A stretch of DNA of 15,178 nucleotides from an uncultured Clostridia bacterium (GTDB lineage: Bacteria > Bacillota > Clostridia > Christensenellales > UBA1242), in contig CAKVOF010000030.1 in assembly GCA_934778125.1 (NCBI GenBank), positions 1-15,178 on the forward strand, read 5' to 3'. The first letter of the stretch is position 1. Each line of letters opens with the position of its first letter. The position numbers and the translations under genes are program-made. This document shows, piece after piece, positions 1 to 8,107 of this stretch. Under the pieces are notes generated by a model. It was given only the letters and a program-made list of their open reading frames with translations, was not told the DNA's origin and did no database searches.

Positions 1-1652
1 GTTGTGTTCTTACTGTTATTAATATGATTATAAAATGATGCAATTTGATAAGTTGGACGATAGCTTTTATTTAAACTAATGTGGCAAAAATCACCACCCA
101 TAATTTCAGAAATATTATCAAAATTATTGTGGGCTAAATTTGGAATAATAGACTGCTCCGAATCTCCCAACATAGTTTTTGTGCATGGAAATATTTTCGA
201 AATAATATATAGTTGCACTGCAGAATAATCTTGCAACTCATCAATAACTAAATGTTTTATCTTTGAATTTGCATTAAAACCAAAAAGTGTTGACCAAATT
301 ACAAATATTGGGCTAGCATCTTCATTTTTGATTCTACCATTAATAAGTGTTAACCTTAAATTAAGAGTACTTAGAAAATCCGAATATAGTTTAACACAGT
401 TTTTGGTTTCAAACATATTATATAATTCTTCAAAGATTTTCTGTTTAATCATTTTTATTTTTAATTGATTCGTTATATAGTATAATTTTTCACTAACAAT
501 GTAGTCACATATAAAACAAATTCTATTAAATATATCCAAATGTGCAAATTTGTCATAAAACAAATATTTTATGTCAGAAACATCAATAACAATATCATTA
601 ATTGTAATACTTTTGGCAATAAATGTTTTTTGTATTTTATTGCAAAACGCTAATAATTGTTGCAAAAATTCAAATGAAAATTTAAAACTATATTCATCAA
701 TATACCTTTGTTTTGAAACTAATCTTTCCATTTGCTCATATTTTCTTTCAAGTAAAAAATGTTTTTTTAATGGTTTTCGTATAATATTATCTAATTGAAT
801 TTTTTTCACATCATCTTCAGCAAGGTCAGGAAGCACAGTAGAAATATATTGCGAAAATGCATCGTTTGGCGAAATTATAACAACATTTTCCGATGCTAAT
901 TTATTCTTCAATTTATAAAGCAAATATGCAATTCTATGAAGTGCTATTGCTGTTTTACCTGAACCAGCGACACCATTAACAACAAGATTTTCATATTCAT
1001 TAGAGCGGATTATTTCATTCTGCTCTTTTTGAATGGTTTGAACAATTGATCTCATTTGATTATTCTTTGATTCACCTAACGCATCTTTTAAAATATCATC
1101 ATTAATTGTTAAGTCCGAATCAAAATAATATATTAAACTACCATCTTCAATTTTAAACTGCCTTTTGTTAATTAACTTACAATAAGTTTTATTATCTTCA
1201 ATTTTTATATACGCATCACCCAAATCAAAATTATAAAAAATTTCAGAAATTGGAGAACGCCAGTCTATTATTTTAAACTCATTTTTATCCATAAGCGAAT
1301 GAACACCAATATAATAATTTTCATTTTTTGGTTCATTCATATTTATCGTTATTTTTGCAAAGTATGGTTTTTTTAACATTTTCGAAAAAATTTTAACTTC
1401 TTTTTCAGCTTGATTAAATGAATCAACTAAATATTCCAAATTCTGTTGAGTTTGAGATAATTCCAGCATAGTATCATCATTCATACTATTAAGTTTCATA
1501 TCTCTCATACCTTGAAGATATTCTGTGTTGCTTTCATTAAATTTATCAGAAAAAGTATTAGAGATATTTTCGTTATCTTTAATTGTTTTCTTCAATAAAT
1601 TTATTGTGCTATTTAAATAATCATTTTCTAAATTAAACTCTTTTGTTTCCAT
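1..1652 (-). CDS. helD: HelD-family UvrD-like ATPase (RNA polymerase recycling factor), 3' end outside window
   Basis: An open frame of 550 codons runs without a stop from ATG at 1652 to the window edge, so the C-terminus is missing. It has the HelD layout: a charged N-terminal helical region (about residues 1-90), a motif around KPYFAKI, then D130-W131-R132-SPISEIFYN, which is diagnostic of HelD rather than of UvrD or Rep. Walker A is GVAGSGKT (227-234, Lys233). Walker B is VIDELQDYS with Asp471-Glu472, and a KSYRPTYQIASF helicase motif follows near the edge. In Bacillota, HelD binds RNA polymerase, reaches into its channels and uses ATP to release it from DNA; that role here is inferred from the family. 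The start lies 8 bases after the hslU stop, so it is probably co-transcribed, but no clear Shine-Dalgarno is seen. An ATG 8 bases further upstream hits a stop after eight codons. A related UvrD-type helicase of other function is the alternative. Confidence 0.85.
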   Translation of the reverse strand, partial: METKEFNLENDYLNSTINLLKKTIKDNENISNTFSDKFNESNTEYLQGMRDMKLNSMNDDTMLELSQTQQNLEYLVDSFNQAEKEVKIFSKMLKKPYFAKITINMNEPKNENYYIGVHSLMDKNEFKIIDWRSPISEIFYNFDLGDAYIKIEDNKTYCKLINKRQFKIEDGSLIYYFDSDLTINDDILKDALGESKNNQMRSIVQTIQKEQNEIIRSNEYENLVVNGVAGSGKTAIALHRIAYLLYKLKNKLASENVVIISPNDAFSQYISTVLPDLAEDDVKKIQLDNIIRKPLKKHFLLERKYEQMERLVSKQRYIDEYSFKFSFEFLQQLLAFCNKIQKTFIAKSITINDIVIDVSDIKYLFYDKFAHLDIFNRICFICDYIVSEKLYYITNQLKIKMIKQKIFEELYNMFETKNCVKLYSDFLSTLNLRLTLINGRIKNEDASPIFVIWSTLFGFNANSKIKHLVIDELQDYSAVQLYIISKIFPCTKTMLGDSEQSIIPNLAHNNFDNISEIMGGDFCHISLNKSYRPTYQIASFYNHINNSKNT

Positions 1653-1660
1653 AAGTCATA

Positions 1661-2974
1661 TTACAAGATAAACTTTTTTAAATCATATTTCTTAGTTGTT
1701 TCTTTAAAAGCATTATCCACATATGCTTTATCAATGTTTACTTGGCTCATTGGATGAGTACCGCAAGCATTGAACGAAATATCTTCCAATAAAATTTCAA
1801 GCAATGAGTGCAACCTTCTAGCCCCAAGATTTTCATTTGTTTCATTCTCTTTTTCTGCTAAATCTGAAATTGTTTTCAAAGCATCATCAGAAAAATTTAA
1901 ATCAACATTATCAACTTTCAACAACTCTGAATATTGCAAAGTTAAAGCATTTTTAGGTTGAGTTAAAATCTTATAAAAATCTTTCGAATTTAAATTTTGC
2001 AACTCAACTCTGATTGGAAATCTACCTTGGAACTCAGGAATTAAATCTTCAACTTTACTAATATGGAATGCTCCTGCAGCAATAAATAAAATATAGTCAG
2101 TTTTTATATTTCCATATTTGGTAGTTACTGTTGAGCCCTCAACTAAAGGTAAAATATCTCTTTGAACCCCTTCTCTACTAACATCAGGGCCTTTGCCACT
2201 GCCTTTTCCTGCAATTTTATCTATTTCATCAATAAAAATTATCCCATCTTGTTCGGCGCGTTTAATAGCTTCAGCATTAATATTGTCATTATCAATAAGT
2301 TTTTCACTTTCTTCACTCATCATAATTTCATAAGCTTTGCCAATGGTTACGCGTTTTTTCTTTCTTGATTGAGGAAAAATACTTCCAATCACACTACCAA
2401 AATCCATATCCATTCCCATTCCAGGCATAATTCCAATTGGTTTGATTGATTCAGCAACATTGATTTCAATAGTTTCGTTATCATATTTACCAGCTCTTAA
2501 ATCTTCTAAAATTTGTGCTTTCAAGATTGTGTGTTCACTTTCAGGAATATCCTTTGATTTATTAGCAAAAATTGCATCAGTTAAACGATTTTCAACCATT
2601 GTTTTAGCTTTTTGTTCAACCTCATGAATTTTTTCATCTTTAACCATTCTAACTGCAACTTCAACTAAATCCCTAATCATACTTTCACAATCTCTGCCAA
2701 CATATCCTACTTCAGTAAATTTGGTAGCTTCTATCTTCAAAAATGGTGCCTTAACAAGTTTTGCAAGTCTTCTTGCAATTTCTGTTTTACCAACACCAGT
2801 TGGACCTTGCATGATGATATTTTTAGGTGTAATTTCATCTCGCAATTCTTGCGGTAACATACTTCTTCTATATCTATTTCTTAAGGCAATTGCAACTGCT
2901 CTTTTTGCATTGTTTTGTCCGATTATATATTTATCTAACTCGTTAACAATTTCTTTTGGTGATAAATGATTCAT
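1661..2974 (-). CDS. hslU: HslU (ClpY), AAA+ unfoldase of the HslUV protease
   Basis: HslU unfolds substrates with ATP and feeds them into the HslV peptidase; the complex is cytoplasmic. The 437-residue protein is close to the usual 440-470. It shows the IGQ box (18-20), Walker A GPTGVGKT (57-64, Lys63), the GYVG pore loop (90-93), and an inserted I domain (about 110-235, with a Met/Gly-rich stretch near 183-192). Walker B is FIDE (Asp249, Glu250), the GRFP arginine finger is Arg318, and the sensor-2 GARRLH is at 384-389. The extreme C-terminus is DLKKFIL, the tail that inserts into HslV pockets. The I domain and FIL tail distinguish it from ClpX. A strong GAGGAGG ribosome-binding site lies in the last codons of hslV, with only 2 bases between the genes, so the two are translationally linked. 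Confidence 0.97.
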   Translation of the reverse strand: MNHLSPKEIVNELDKYIIGQNNAKRAVAIALRNRYRRSMLPQELRDEITPKNIIMQGPTGVGKTEIARRLAKLVKAPFLKIEATKFTEVGYVGRDCESMIRDLVEVAVRMVKDEKIHEVEQKAKTMVENRLTDAIFANKSKDIPESEHTILKAQILEDLRAGKYDNETIEINVAESIKPIGIMPGMGMDMDFGSVIGSIFPQSRKKKRVTIGKAYEIMMSEESEKLIDNDNINAEAIKRAEQDGIIFIDEIDKIAGKGSGKGPDVSREGVQRDILPLVEGSTVTTKYGNIKTDYILFIAAGAFHISKVEDLIPEFQGRFPIRVELQNLNSKDFYKILTQPKNALTLQYSELLKVDNVDLNFSDDALKTISDLAEKENETNENLGARRLHSLLEILLEDISFNACGTHPMSQVNIDKAYVDNAFKETTKKYDLKKFIL

Positions 2975-2976
2975 AA

Positions 2977-3513
2977 TTAAACCTCCTCACAAGTGATATG
3001 ATCATTTGTGTAAACACAAATTTCACTAGCCATTTTAATGCTTTTAATAGCAATTTCTTTTGCAGACATATCTGTATTTTCAAGCAAAGCTCTACCACAA
3101 GCAAATGCATAGTTACCACCGCTTCCAATAGCGATAACATCTTTCTCTGGTTCAATAACTTCACCTGTTCCTGAAATTAACAAAATTTGAGATGAATCAG
3201 CAACCAGCATCATAGCCTCCAACTTTCTTAGGTATTTATCATCTCTAAAACCAATTGCTAATTCAACTGCACTTCTCATTAGGTTTCCACTAAATTTTTG
3301 TAATAATTCCTCAAATCTAGCAGATAACGCAAATGCATCAGAAACAGAACCAGCAAACCCAATAATAACTCTATCATTAAATATTCTTCTAACTTTAACT
3401 GCATTGCCTTTCATAACAACGTGTTCACCAAAGGTTACTTGACCATCACCAGCAATCGCAGTTTTACCATCTCTTTTAACAGCAACAATAGTTGTTCCTC
3501 TAAATTGTTCCAT
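2977..3513 (-). CDS. hslV: HslV (ClpQ), threonine peptidase subunit of HslUV
   Basis: This is the proteasome-like peptidase that forms a double hexamer ring capped by HslU. The 178-residue length fits the family. The N-terminus is MEQFRG followed by TTIVAV; Thr7 aligns with the catalytic threonine, so a six-residue propeptide would have to be removed for classical threonine chemistry. Bacillus subtilis ClpQ is reported to work differently, with an N-terminal serine, so the mechanism here should not be assumed. Conserved parts visible are GDGQVTFG (23-30), [16 protein letters not shown] (about 53-62), the basic and hydrophobic LRKLEAM segment and [14 protein letters not shown] near 131-144. 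A clean AAAGGAG ribosome-binding site precedes the ATG at a spacing of about 6-7. The last codons (Glu-Glu-Val) double as the ribosome-binding site of hslU. No xerC/codV lies upstream, unlike Bacillus. Confidence 0.97.
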   Translation of the reverse strand: MEQFRGTTIVAVKRDGKTAIAGDGQVTFGEHVVMKGNAVKVRRIFNDRVIIGFAGSVSDAFALSARFEELLQKFSGNLMRSAVELAIGFRDDKYLRKLEAMMLVADSSQILLISGTGEVIEPEKDVIAIGSGGNYAFACGRALLENTDMSAKEIAIKSIKMASEICVYTNDHITCEEV

Positions 3514-3542
3514 AAAATTCTCCTTTAAATCAATTTTTGGTA

Positions 3543-4886
3543 CTAAATTAAATCATAATCTGTTATAATTTTTTTTAAATCATTAATAGCCTTGAAACTT
3601 AAAACTTTATTCTTTTCTTTCTTATCTTTAATATTGATTCCATCAATATTAATCAGGCCCATATTTGCACTCATTGGTTGAAAGTTTTCAGGTGTTGCAT
3701 GAGATATAAATCTAGCAAGAGCACCTATCATAGTTCTTTCACTAAATTCAATCATTTTTTCACCAATTAATTTTCGATACATATTTAAACCAGCAACCAA
3801 TCCACTAGAAATACTCTCAATATAACCCTCAACACCACTTAATTGACCAGCAATAAAAACATTTTCATAAGATTTCATTTGATAATACTCATTTAAGCAA
3901 GTTGGCGCATTAACATAAGAATTTTTATGCATAGTTCCATACCTTAAAAAATCTATATTTTTAAGTCCAGGTATCATTGAAAACACTTCTTTTTGAGCAG
4001 AAAATGTTAAATTTGTTTGAAAGCCAACAATATTAAACATATCGTTTTTATTTGTTTCTTTTCTTAATTGAACAACAGCATATGGCTTTATTCCTTCTTT
4101 ATCAGCAAGTCCAACTGGCTTCAGTGGGCCAAAACGCATGGTATCAAATCCGCGTTTTGCTAAAACCTCAATTGGCATACATCCTTCAAAAACCTTGTTA
4201 TTTTCAAAGTCGTGCAGTTTAATAATTTCAGCATTTATCAATGCGTTATAGAAATTCGTGTACTCTTCTTTATTCATAGGGCAATTAATGTAATCACCAT
4301 TTCCCTTATTATATCTATCTTGAATAAACGCTATTTTGAAATCAATAGAAGCTTTAGATATAATTGGTGCTATTGCATCAAAAAAGTAATAATACTCTTT
4401 ACCAATAAGCTTTTGAATACTTTTTGATAAATCATCAGAAGTTAATGGACCAGTTGCGATTATAGTTGGAACATTTGTGTCTATTTTAGTTACTTCTTCG
4501 TTAACAATTTTTAAATTTTTAAATTTCTTAAGTTCTTTAGTTATGGTTTCACTAAATTTAACCCTATCAACAGCAAGTGCAGAACCAGCAGGCACGGATA
4601 CTTTATCGGCAATTTTTATAAGAAGTGAATCAAGCAGTCTCATTTCTTCTTTAAGCAGTCCACCAGCTGTGATAGGATCATTACTTTTTAAACTATTTGA
4701 ACAAACTAATTCAGCATACGAATTAAGTTTATGTGCTGGCGAATGTTTAATTGGTTTCATCTCATACAAAGTTACATTAACGCCACGCTTCAATAGTTGA
4801 TATGCTGCTTCACACCCAGCAAGGCCGGCACCTATTATGTTAACATTTAAATTACTCAACTGGTTCTTCAGCGCTTTTCTCATCAT
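3543..4886 (-). CDS. trmFO: TrmFO (Gid), folate/FAD-dependent tRNA m5U54 methyltransferase
   Basis: TrmFO methylates uridine 54 in the tRNA T-loop with methylene-tetrahydrofolate as carbon donor and FADH2 as reductant, the route used by many Bacillota instead of TrmA. The 447-residue protein has the FAD dinucleotide motif [10 protein letters not shown] (about 19-28). It then has EMKP (42-45), [13 protein letters not shown] with Cys62 matching the Bacillus Cys53 that is reported to carry the catalytic adduct, and EGCMPIE with Cys236 matching Cys226. Near the C-terminus are [11 protein letters not shown] and SANMGLI. The ATG chosen at 4886 has an AAAAGG ribosome-binding site 6 bases upstream but makes the gene overlap topA by 35 bases and gives an N-terminal extension of about ten residues. 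ATG at 4883 or a TTG at 4859 are possible later starts. It lies between topA and hslV, as in Bacillus. Confidence 0.96.
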   Translation of the reverse strand: MMRKALKNQLSNLNVNIIGAGLAGCEAAYQLLKRGVNVTLYEMKPIKHSPAHKLNSYAELVCSNSLKSNDPITAGGLLKEEMRLLDSLLIKIADKVSVPAGSALAVDRVKFSETITKELKKFKNLKIVNEEVTKIDTNVPTIIATGPLTSDDLSKSIQKLIGKEYYYFFDAIAPIISKASIDFKIAFIQDRYNKGNGDYINCPMNKEEYTNFYNALINAEIIKLHDFENNKVFEGCMPIEVLAKRGFDTMRFGPLKPVGLADKEGIKPYAVVQLRKETNKNDMFNIVGFQTNLTFSAQKEVFSMIPGLKNIDFLRYGTMHKNSYVNAPTCLNEYYQMKSYENVFIAGQLSGVEGYIESISSGLVAGLNMYRKLIGEKMIEFSERTMIGALARFISHATPENFQPMSANMGLINIDGINIKDKKEKNKVLSFKAINDLKKIITDYDLI

Positions 4887-6999
4887 TCTTAACCTTTTTC
4901 TCTATTAGTGTGTAGTCACATTTCTCATTGCTACATTTGTATCTTGTGTTATTATAAAAATCTTTTTTTGTTAAATATGCCCCACATTTTGGACACTTAT
5001 TACTTGTTGGTTGTTCCCAAGAGGCAAAATCACATTTAGGATAATTCTCGCAACCATAAAATGTTTTGCCCTTTTTAGATTTTTTTTCAAAAATTTTACC
5101 GCCACATTTAGGGCAAGTGCCAACACTATCTTTTGCCATATTTTGAATATTCTTACACTGAGGATAGTTTGAGCAAGCCATAAATTCACCGAATCTACCT
5201 GTTCTAATAACCATAGGGTGACCACATTTTTCACAAACAAACTCAGTTGGTTTAGGAGGTTCTTTAAACGTTGCACTATCTTTATCTGCAATCAATAGTC
5301 TTTTCATAAACTTTGCATAAAACCCAGCAACAATGTCTTGCCAAGCTCGGCCAGAATTAGCCACTTCATCAAGCAAATCTTCCATCATAGCAGTGAACTT
5401 AACATCAATAATATTATCAAAGTATTTGTTTAATAAATCACTAACTTTAAATGCAAGTTCTGTTGGTTTTAAAAACTTACCTTCTTTTTCGGTATATTTA
5501 CGATTCGATAAAACCATTATGGTTGGGGTGTATGTTGCTGGACGACCTATCCCCTTACTTTCCATTTCTTTAACCAAGGTTGCTTCGGTAAATCTAGGAA
5601 GTGGTTTTGTAAATTTCTGAGCAGGTAGCAATTCATTAATATTTAAAATATCACCTTCATTTAACTCTGGAAGATTTGAATTTTCACTTTCATCTTCCTC
5701 TTCATCATTTTCTTCTTTCTCTTTTTGTTTAGCTGTTACTGATTTATACACAGCATTAAAACCATCAAACACAGGTGTTTTACCTGTTGAATGGAAAGTA
5801 TATTCTCCGTTTTGAATATCAGCAGTTACAGTATCAAATGTTGCTTCAGCCATTTGGCTAGCAAGAAATTTTTTATAGATCATATTATATAGTTTATAAT
5901 TATCTGGAGTTAAATACTGCTTAACTGATTCAGGAGTTCTATCAAGTGAAATTGGTCTTATAGCTTCATGGGCATCTTGCGCAGATTTTTTTACTTTATA
6001 TATATTAGGTGTTTTGGGAACATATGCATTACCATAATTTGCTTCAATATAATCTTTTGCCATTTTCATTGCTTCTGGCGAAACTCTAACAGAGTCTGTT
6101 CTGATATAAGTAATTAAAGCGGTTTTCCCTTCATTTCCAATAGAGACACCTTCATATAGTTCTTGCGCACACAAACTTGCTTTTTTAAGATTCATACCAA
6201 GTTTATTCAAGGCATCTTGTTGCATAGTACTTGTGGTGTAAGGTGCAGATGGATGAACTTTTGTTAAAGATTTTTTAACCGATGATACAATGAAATTATT
6301 TTGCTTTAAATCTTCTAGAACTTTGTCCATCTCTTCTTTGTTGTGAATTTCAACTTTTTTATTTTTAAACTTAATTAAGCTTGATTTAAATAAATCCTTT
6401 ATTGAGTTTTTGAATAGTTTGGCAACAAGCGTCCAATATTCTTCCTTAACGAAATTGCTGATTTCTCTTTCTCTATCAACTATCATCTTTAATGCAACGC
6501 TTTGAACCCTACCAGCGCTTAAATTTGGTTGAATCTTTTTGCAAAGCACTGGTGATAATTTATAACCTAGAAGTCTATCAAGAACCCTTCTTGCTTGTTG
6601 AGCATTGACTAGATTTATATTTATTCCTCTTGGATTTTTAACAGCGTTTGTTACGGCATTTTTACTAATTTCGTTAAATTCGATTCTTATTGGATCATCA
6701 GGATTCAAATTTAAGACATAGGCCAAATGCCAACTAATTGATTCTCCTTCTCTATCAGGGTCGGTTGCAAGGTATATATGCTCAGCTTTAGCACTTTTAG
6801 CCTTTAGTTTTTTAACAATATCTTCTTTATCAGGCATTATAACATACTGAGGCTTAAAATTATCATTAACATTAACACCTAAAGATTTTTCAGGCAAATC
6901 GCGAATGTGACCTTTTGTTGCAACAACTTCAAAGTTGCTTCCGAGGTATTTTTTTATAGTGTCTTGTTTACCAACACCCTCAATTATAACTAAATTCAT
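4852..6999 (-). CDS. topA: DNA topoisomerase I (type IA, TopA) with three C-terminal zinc ribbons
   Basis: TopA relaxes negative supercoils by nicking one strand through a 5'-phosphotyrosine. The 715-residue protein has an N-terminal toprim domain with ATDPDREGE (Asp80-Asp82 region, metal binding) and TKGHIRDLP (28-36). The TYIRTDS motif contains the active tyrosine, Tyr298, and GIGRPATYTPTI (483-494) is also present. Three four-cysteine zinc ribbons follow: Cys589/592/609/615, Cys629/632/650/656 and Cys669/672/689/694. An acidic, low-complexity linker (about 426-442) sits within the body. One feature is odd: the first toprim motif reads LVIIEGVGKQDTI where the family normally has VESPAKAKTI. 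The catalytic Glu7 and the lysine Lys11 are kept. AAGGAG precedes the ATG by 5 bases, and the gene starts 1 base after the dprA stop, so the pair is an operon. Confidence 0.97.
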   Translation of the reverse strand: MNLVIIEGVGKQDTIKKYLGSNFEVVATKGHIRDLPEKSLGVNVNDNFKPQYVIMPDKEDIVKKLKAKSAKAEHIYLATDPDREGESISWHLAYVLNLNPDDPIRIEFNEISKNAVTNAVKNPRGININLVNAQQARRVLDRLLGYKLSPVLCKKIQPNLSAGRVQSVALKMIVDREREISNFVKEEYWTLVAKLFKNSIKDLFKSSLIKFKNKKVEIHNKEEMDKVLEDLKQNNFIVSSVKKSLTKVHPSAPYTTSTMQQDALNKLGMNLKKASLCAQELYEGVSIGNEGKTALITYIRTDSVRVSPEAMKMAKDYIEANYGNAYVPKTPNIYKVKKSAQDAHEAIRPISLDRTPESVKQYLTPDNYKLYNMIYKKFLASQMAEATFDTVTADIQNGEYTFHSTGKTPVFDGFNAVYKSVTAKQKEKEENDEEEDESENSNLPELNEGDILNINELLPAQKFTKPLPRFTEATLVKEMESKGIGRPATYTPTIMVLSNRKYTEKEGKFLKPTELAFKVSDLLNKYFDNIIDVKFTAMMEDLLDEVANSGRAWQDIVAGFYAKFMKRLLIADKDSATFKEPPKPTEFVCEKCGHPMVIRTGRFGEFMACSNYPQCKNIQNMAKDSVGTCPKCGGKIFEKKSKKGKTFYGCENYPKCDFASWEQPTSNKCPKCGAYLTKKDFYNNTRYKCSNEKCDYTLIEKKVKNDEKSAEEPVE

Positions 7000-7000
7000 A

Positions 7001-8107
7001 CTATCTCCTTACTTTGCTATAAATATTACCTGGTAATTTTTTTATTAAATCTTTTAATTCTAATTGCATTAAAGTTGTGTTTAAAACTTTAGACTCAAGC
7101 ATTGATTGAGTTAATAGTTCTTGATAATGCAAATCATTATTTGAAAGCAAATTAAACACTAACTGCTCATTGATTGACAACTGCAAACATTTAACCATTC
7201 CCGTTTCTTTTTTCAAAATTTTATCATATATTTTTAACACATCATCAACGCTTGTTAAAATATTGGCTTGGCAATCTTTTATAATCTGATTACAACCTAA
7301 ACTATAAATATCATTTAATCTTCCTGGAACTGCAAAAACTTCTCTATTGCATTCCATTGCAAAATCCTTTGTTATTAATGCACCACTTTTCAAAGGTGCT
7401 TCAGTTACAATTAAAGCTTTACTCAAACCTGCTATTATCCTGTTTCTCATTGGAAAGTGAAAAGTTTGAGGTTTTTCATTTGGTTGAAATTCAGAAATAA
7501 GAAGCCCGCCTTTTTCAACAATTGCATTTGACAACTCAAGATTATTTGCAGGATAAATATAATTAAAACCGCTACCCAAAACAGCGATTGTTGGATTATT
7601 TAAATCAACTGCAGACTTATGAGAAAGAGTGTCAACACCATCAGCTAAACCACTAACAATAGTTAATCCTGAATTAGAAAGTTGAGTTGCAATCTTAGTA
7701 GTAATCTCTTTACCATATTTAGTACACCTTCTTGTTCCAACTATGCTAACACACGCAGATTTTAATATTTTTGTATCACCTTTACAATATAACACAATTG
7801 GTGGCGTTGAAATTTCCTTAAGCATTTCTGGATAATCAACACTAAATATTGTTAAAACTTTAATATTTTGACTATCCAAATTACGCAAATAGTTTTTCAA
7901 AATATTTTCATCAAGACTCATAACCAATTTATTATAACTATTTTCATCTACTAAACGCATTAAAATAGATAGGAAATATTCATCTTTATTAAAAATATTT
8001 TCATAATCAGACAATTCATTTAAAATTGTGTGCTGTTTTTTATTTGTTAGACTTGTGCAAAGACTTAACCAAAACGCAAACAGCTCTTTTTTTGATAAAT
8101 TTTGCAT
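7001..8107 (-). CDS. dprA: DprA/Smf, single-stranded DNA-binding RecA loader
   Basis: DprA protects incoming single-stranded DNA during natural transformation and loads RecA on it; it is also common in species not known to be competent. Numbering from the ATG at 8107, the Rossmann-like domain runs from about 85 to 290. It contains VSIVGTRRCTKYG (120-132), IVSGLADGVDTLSH (150-163), AVLGSGFNYIYP, FHFPMRNRIIAGLS (217-229) and EAPLKSGALIT. A helical SAM-like part precedes it, and a winged-helix-like C-terminal domain (about 305-368) follows. I chose this start because its ATG shares the A of the comM stop (TAATG) and GGGAG lies 5 bases upstream. The frame also has an ATG at 8119, which adds four residues but has no good ribosome-binding site. 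The stop-start overlap implies translational coupling to comM. Topoisomerase I follows after 1 base. Confidence 0.95.
   Translation of the reverse strand: MQNLSKKELFAFWLSLCTSLTNKKQHTILNELSDYENIFNKDEYFLSILMRLVDENSYNKLVMSLDENILKNYLRNLDSQNIKVLTIFSVDYPEMLKEISTPPIVLYCKGDTKILKSACVSIVGTRRCTKYGKEITTKIATQLSNSGLTIVSGLADGVDTLSHKSAVDLNNPTIAVLGSGFNYIYPANNLELSNAIVEKGGLLISEFQPNEKPQTFHFPMRNRIIAGLSKALIVTEAPLKSGALITKDFAMECNREVFAVPGRLNDIYSLGCNQIIKDCQANILTSVDDVLKIYDKILKKETGMVKCLQLSINEQLVFNLLSNNDLHYQELLTQSMLESKVLNTTLMQLELKDLIKKLPGNIYSKVRR

Noticed and set aside
571..798. Plus-strand 75-codon open frame near the left edge
   Set aside because: It is antisense to the continuous helD frame, which has clear HelD motifs on both sides.
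2943..3164. A 73-codon minus-strand open frame across the hslV-hslU junction
   Set aside because: It lies in another frame of well-supported hslV and hslU coding sequence and resembles no known protein.
4477..4800. Plus-strand open frames antisense to trmFO (107 codons), and similar ones opposite hslU, topA, rnhB and rimM-khpA
   Set aside because: Low-G+C genes leave long antisense frames; these are Ser/Ile/Leu-rich with no domain, no ribosome-binding site and no promoter.
4971..5291. A 106-codon minus-strand open frame inside topA with several cysteines
   Set aside because: It is out of frame with the three TopA zinc ribbons, whose repeated Cys codons generate the residues; it has no ribosome-binding site and no recognisable domain.
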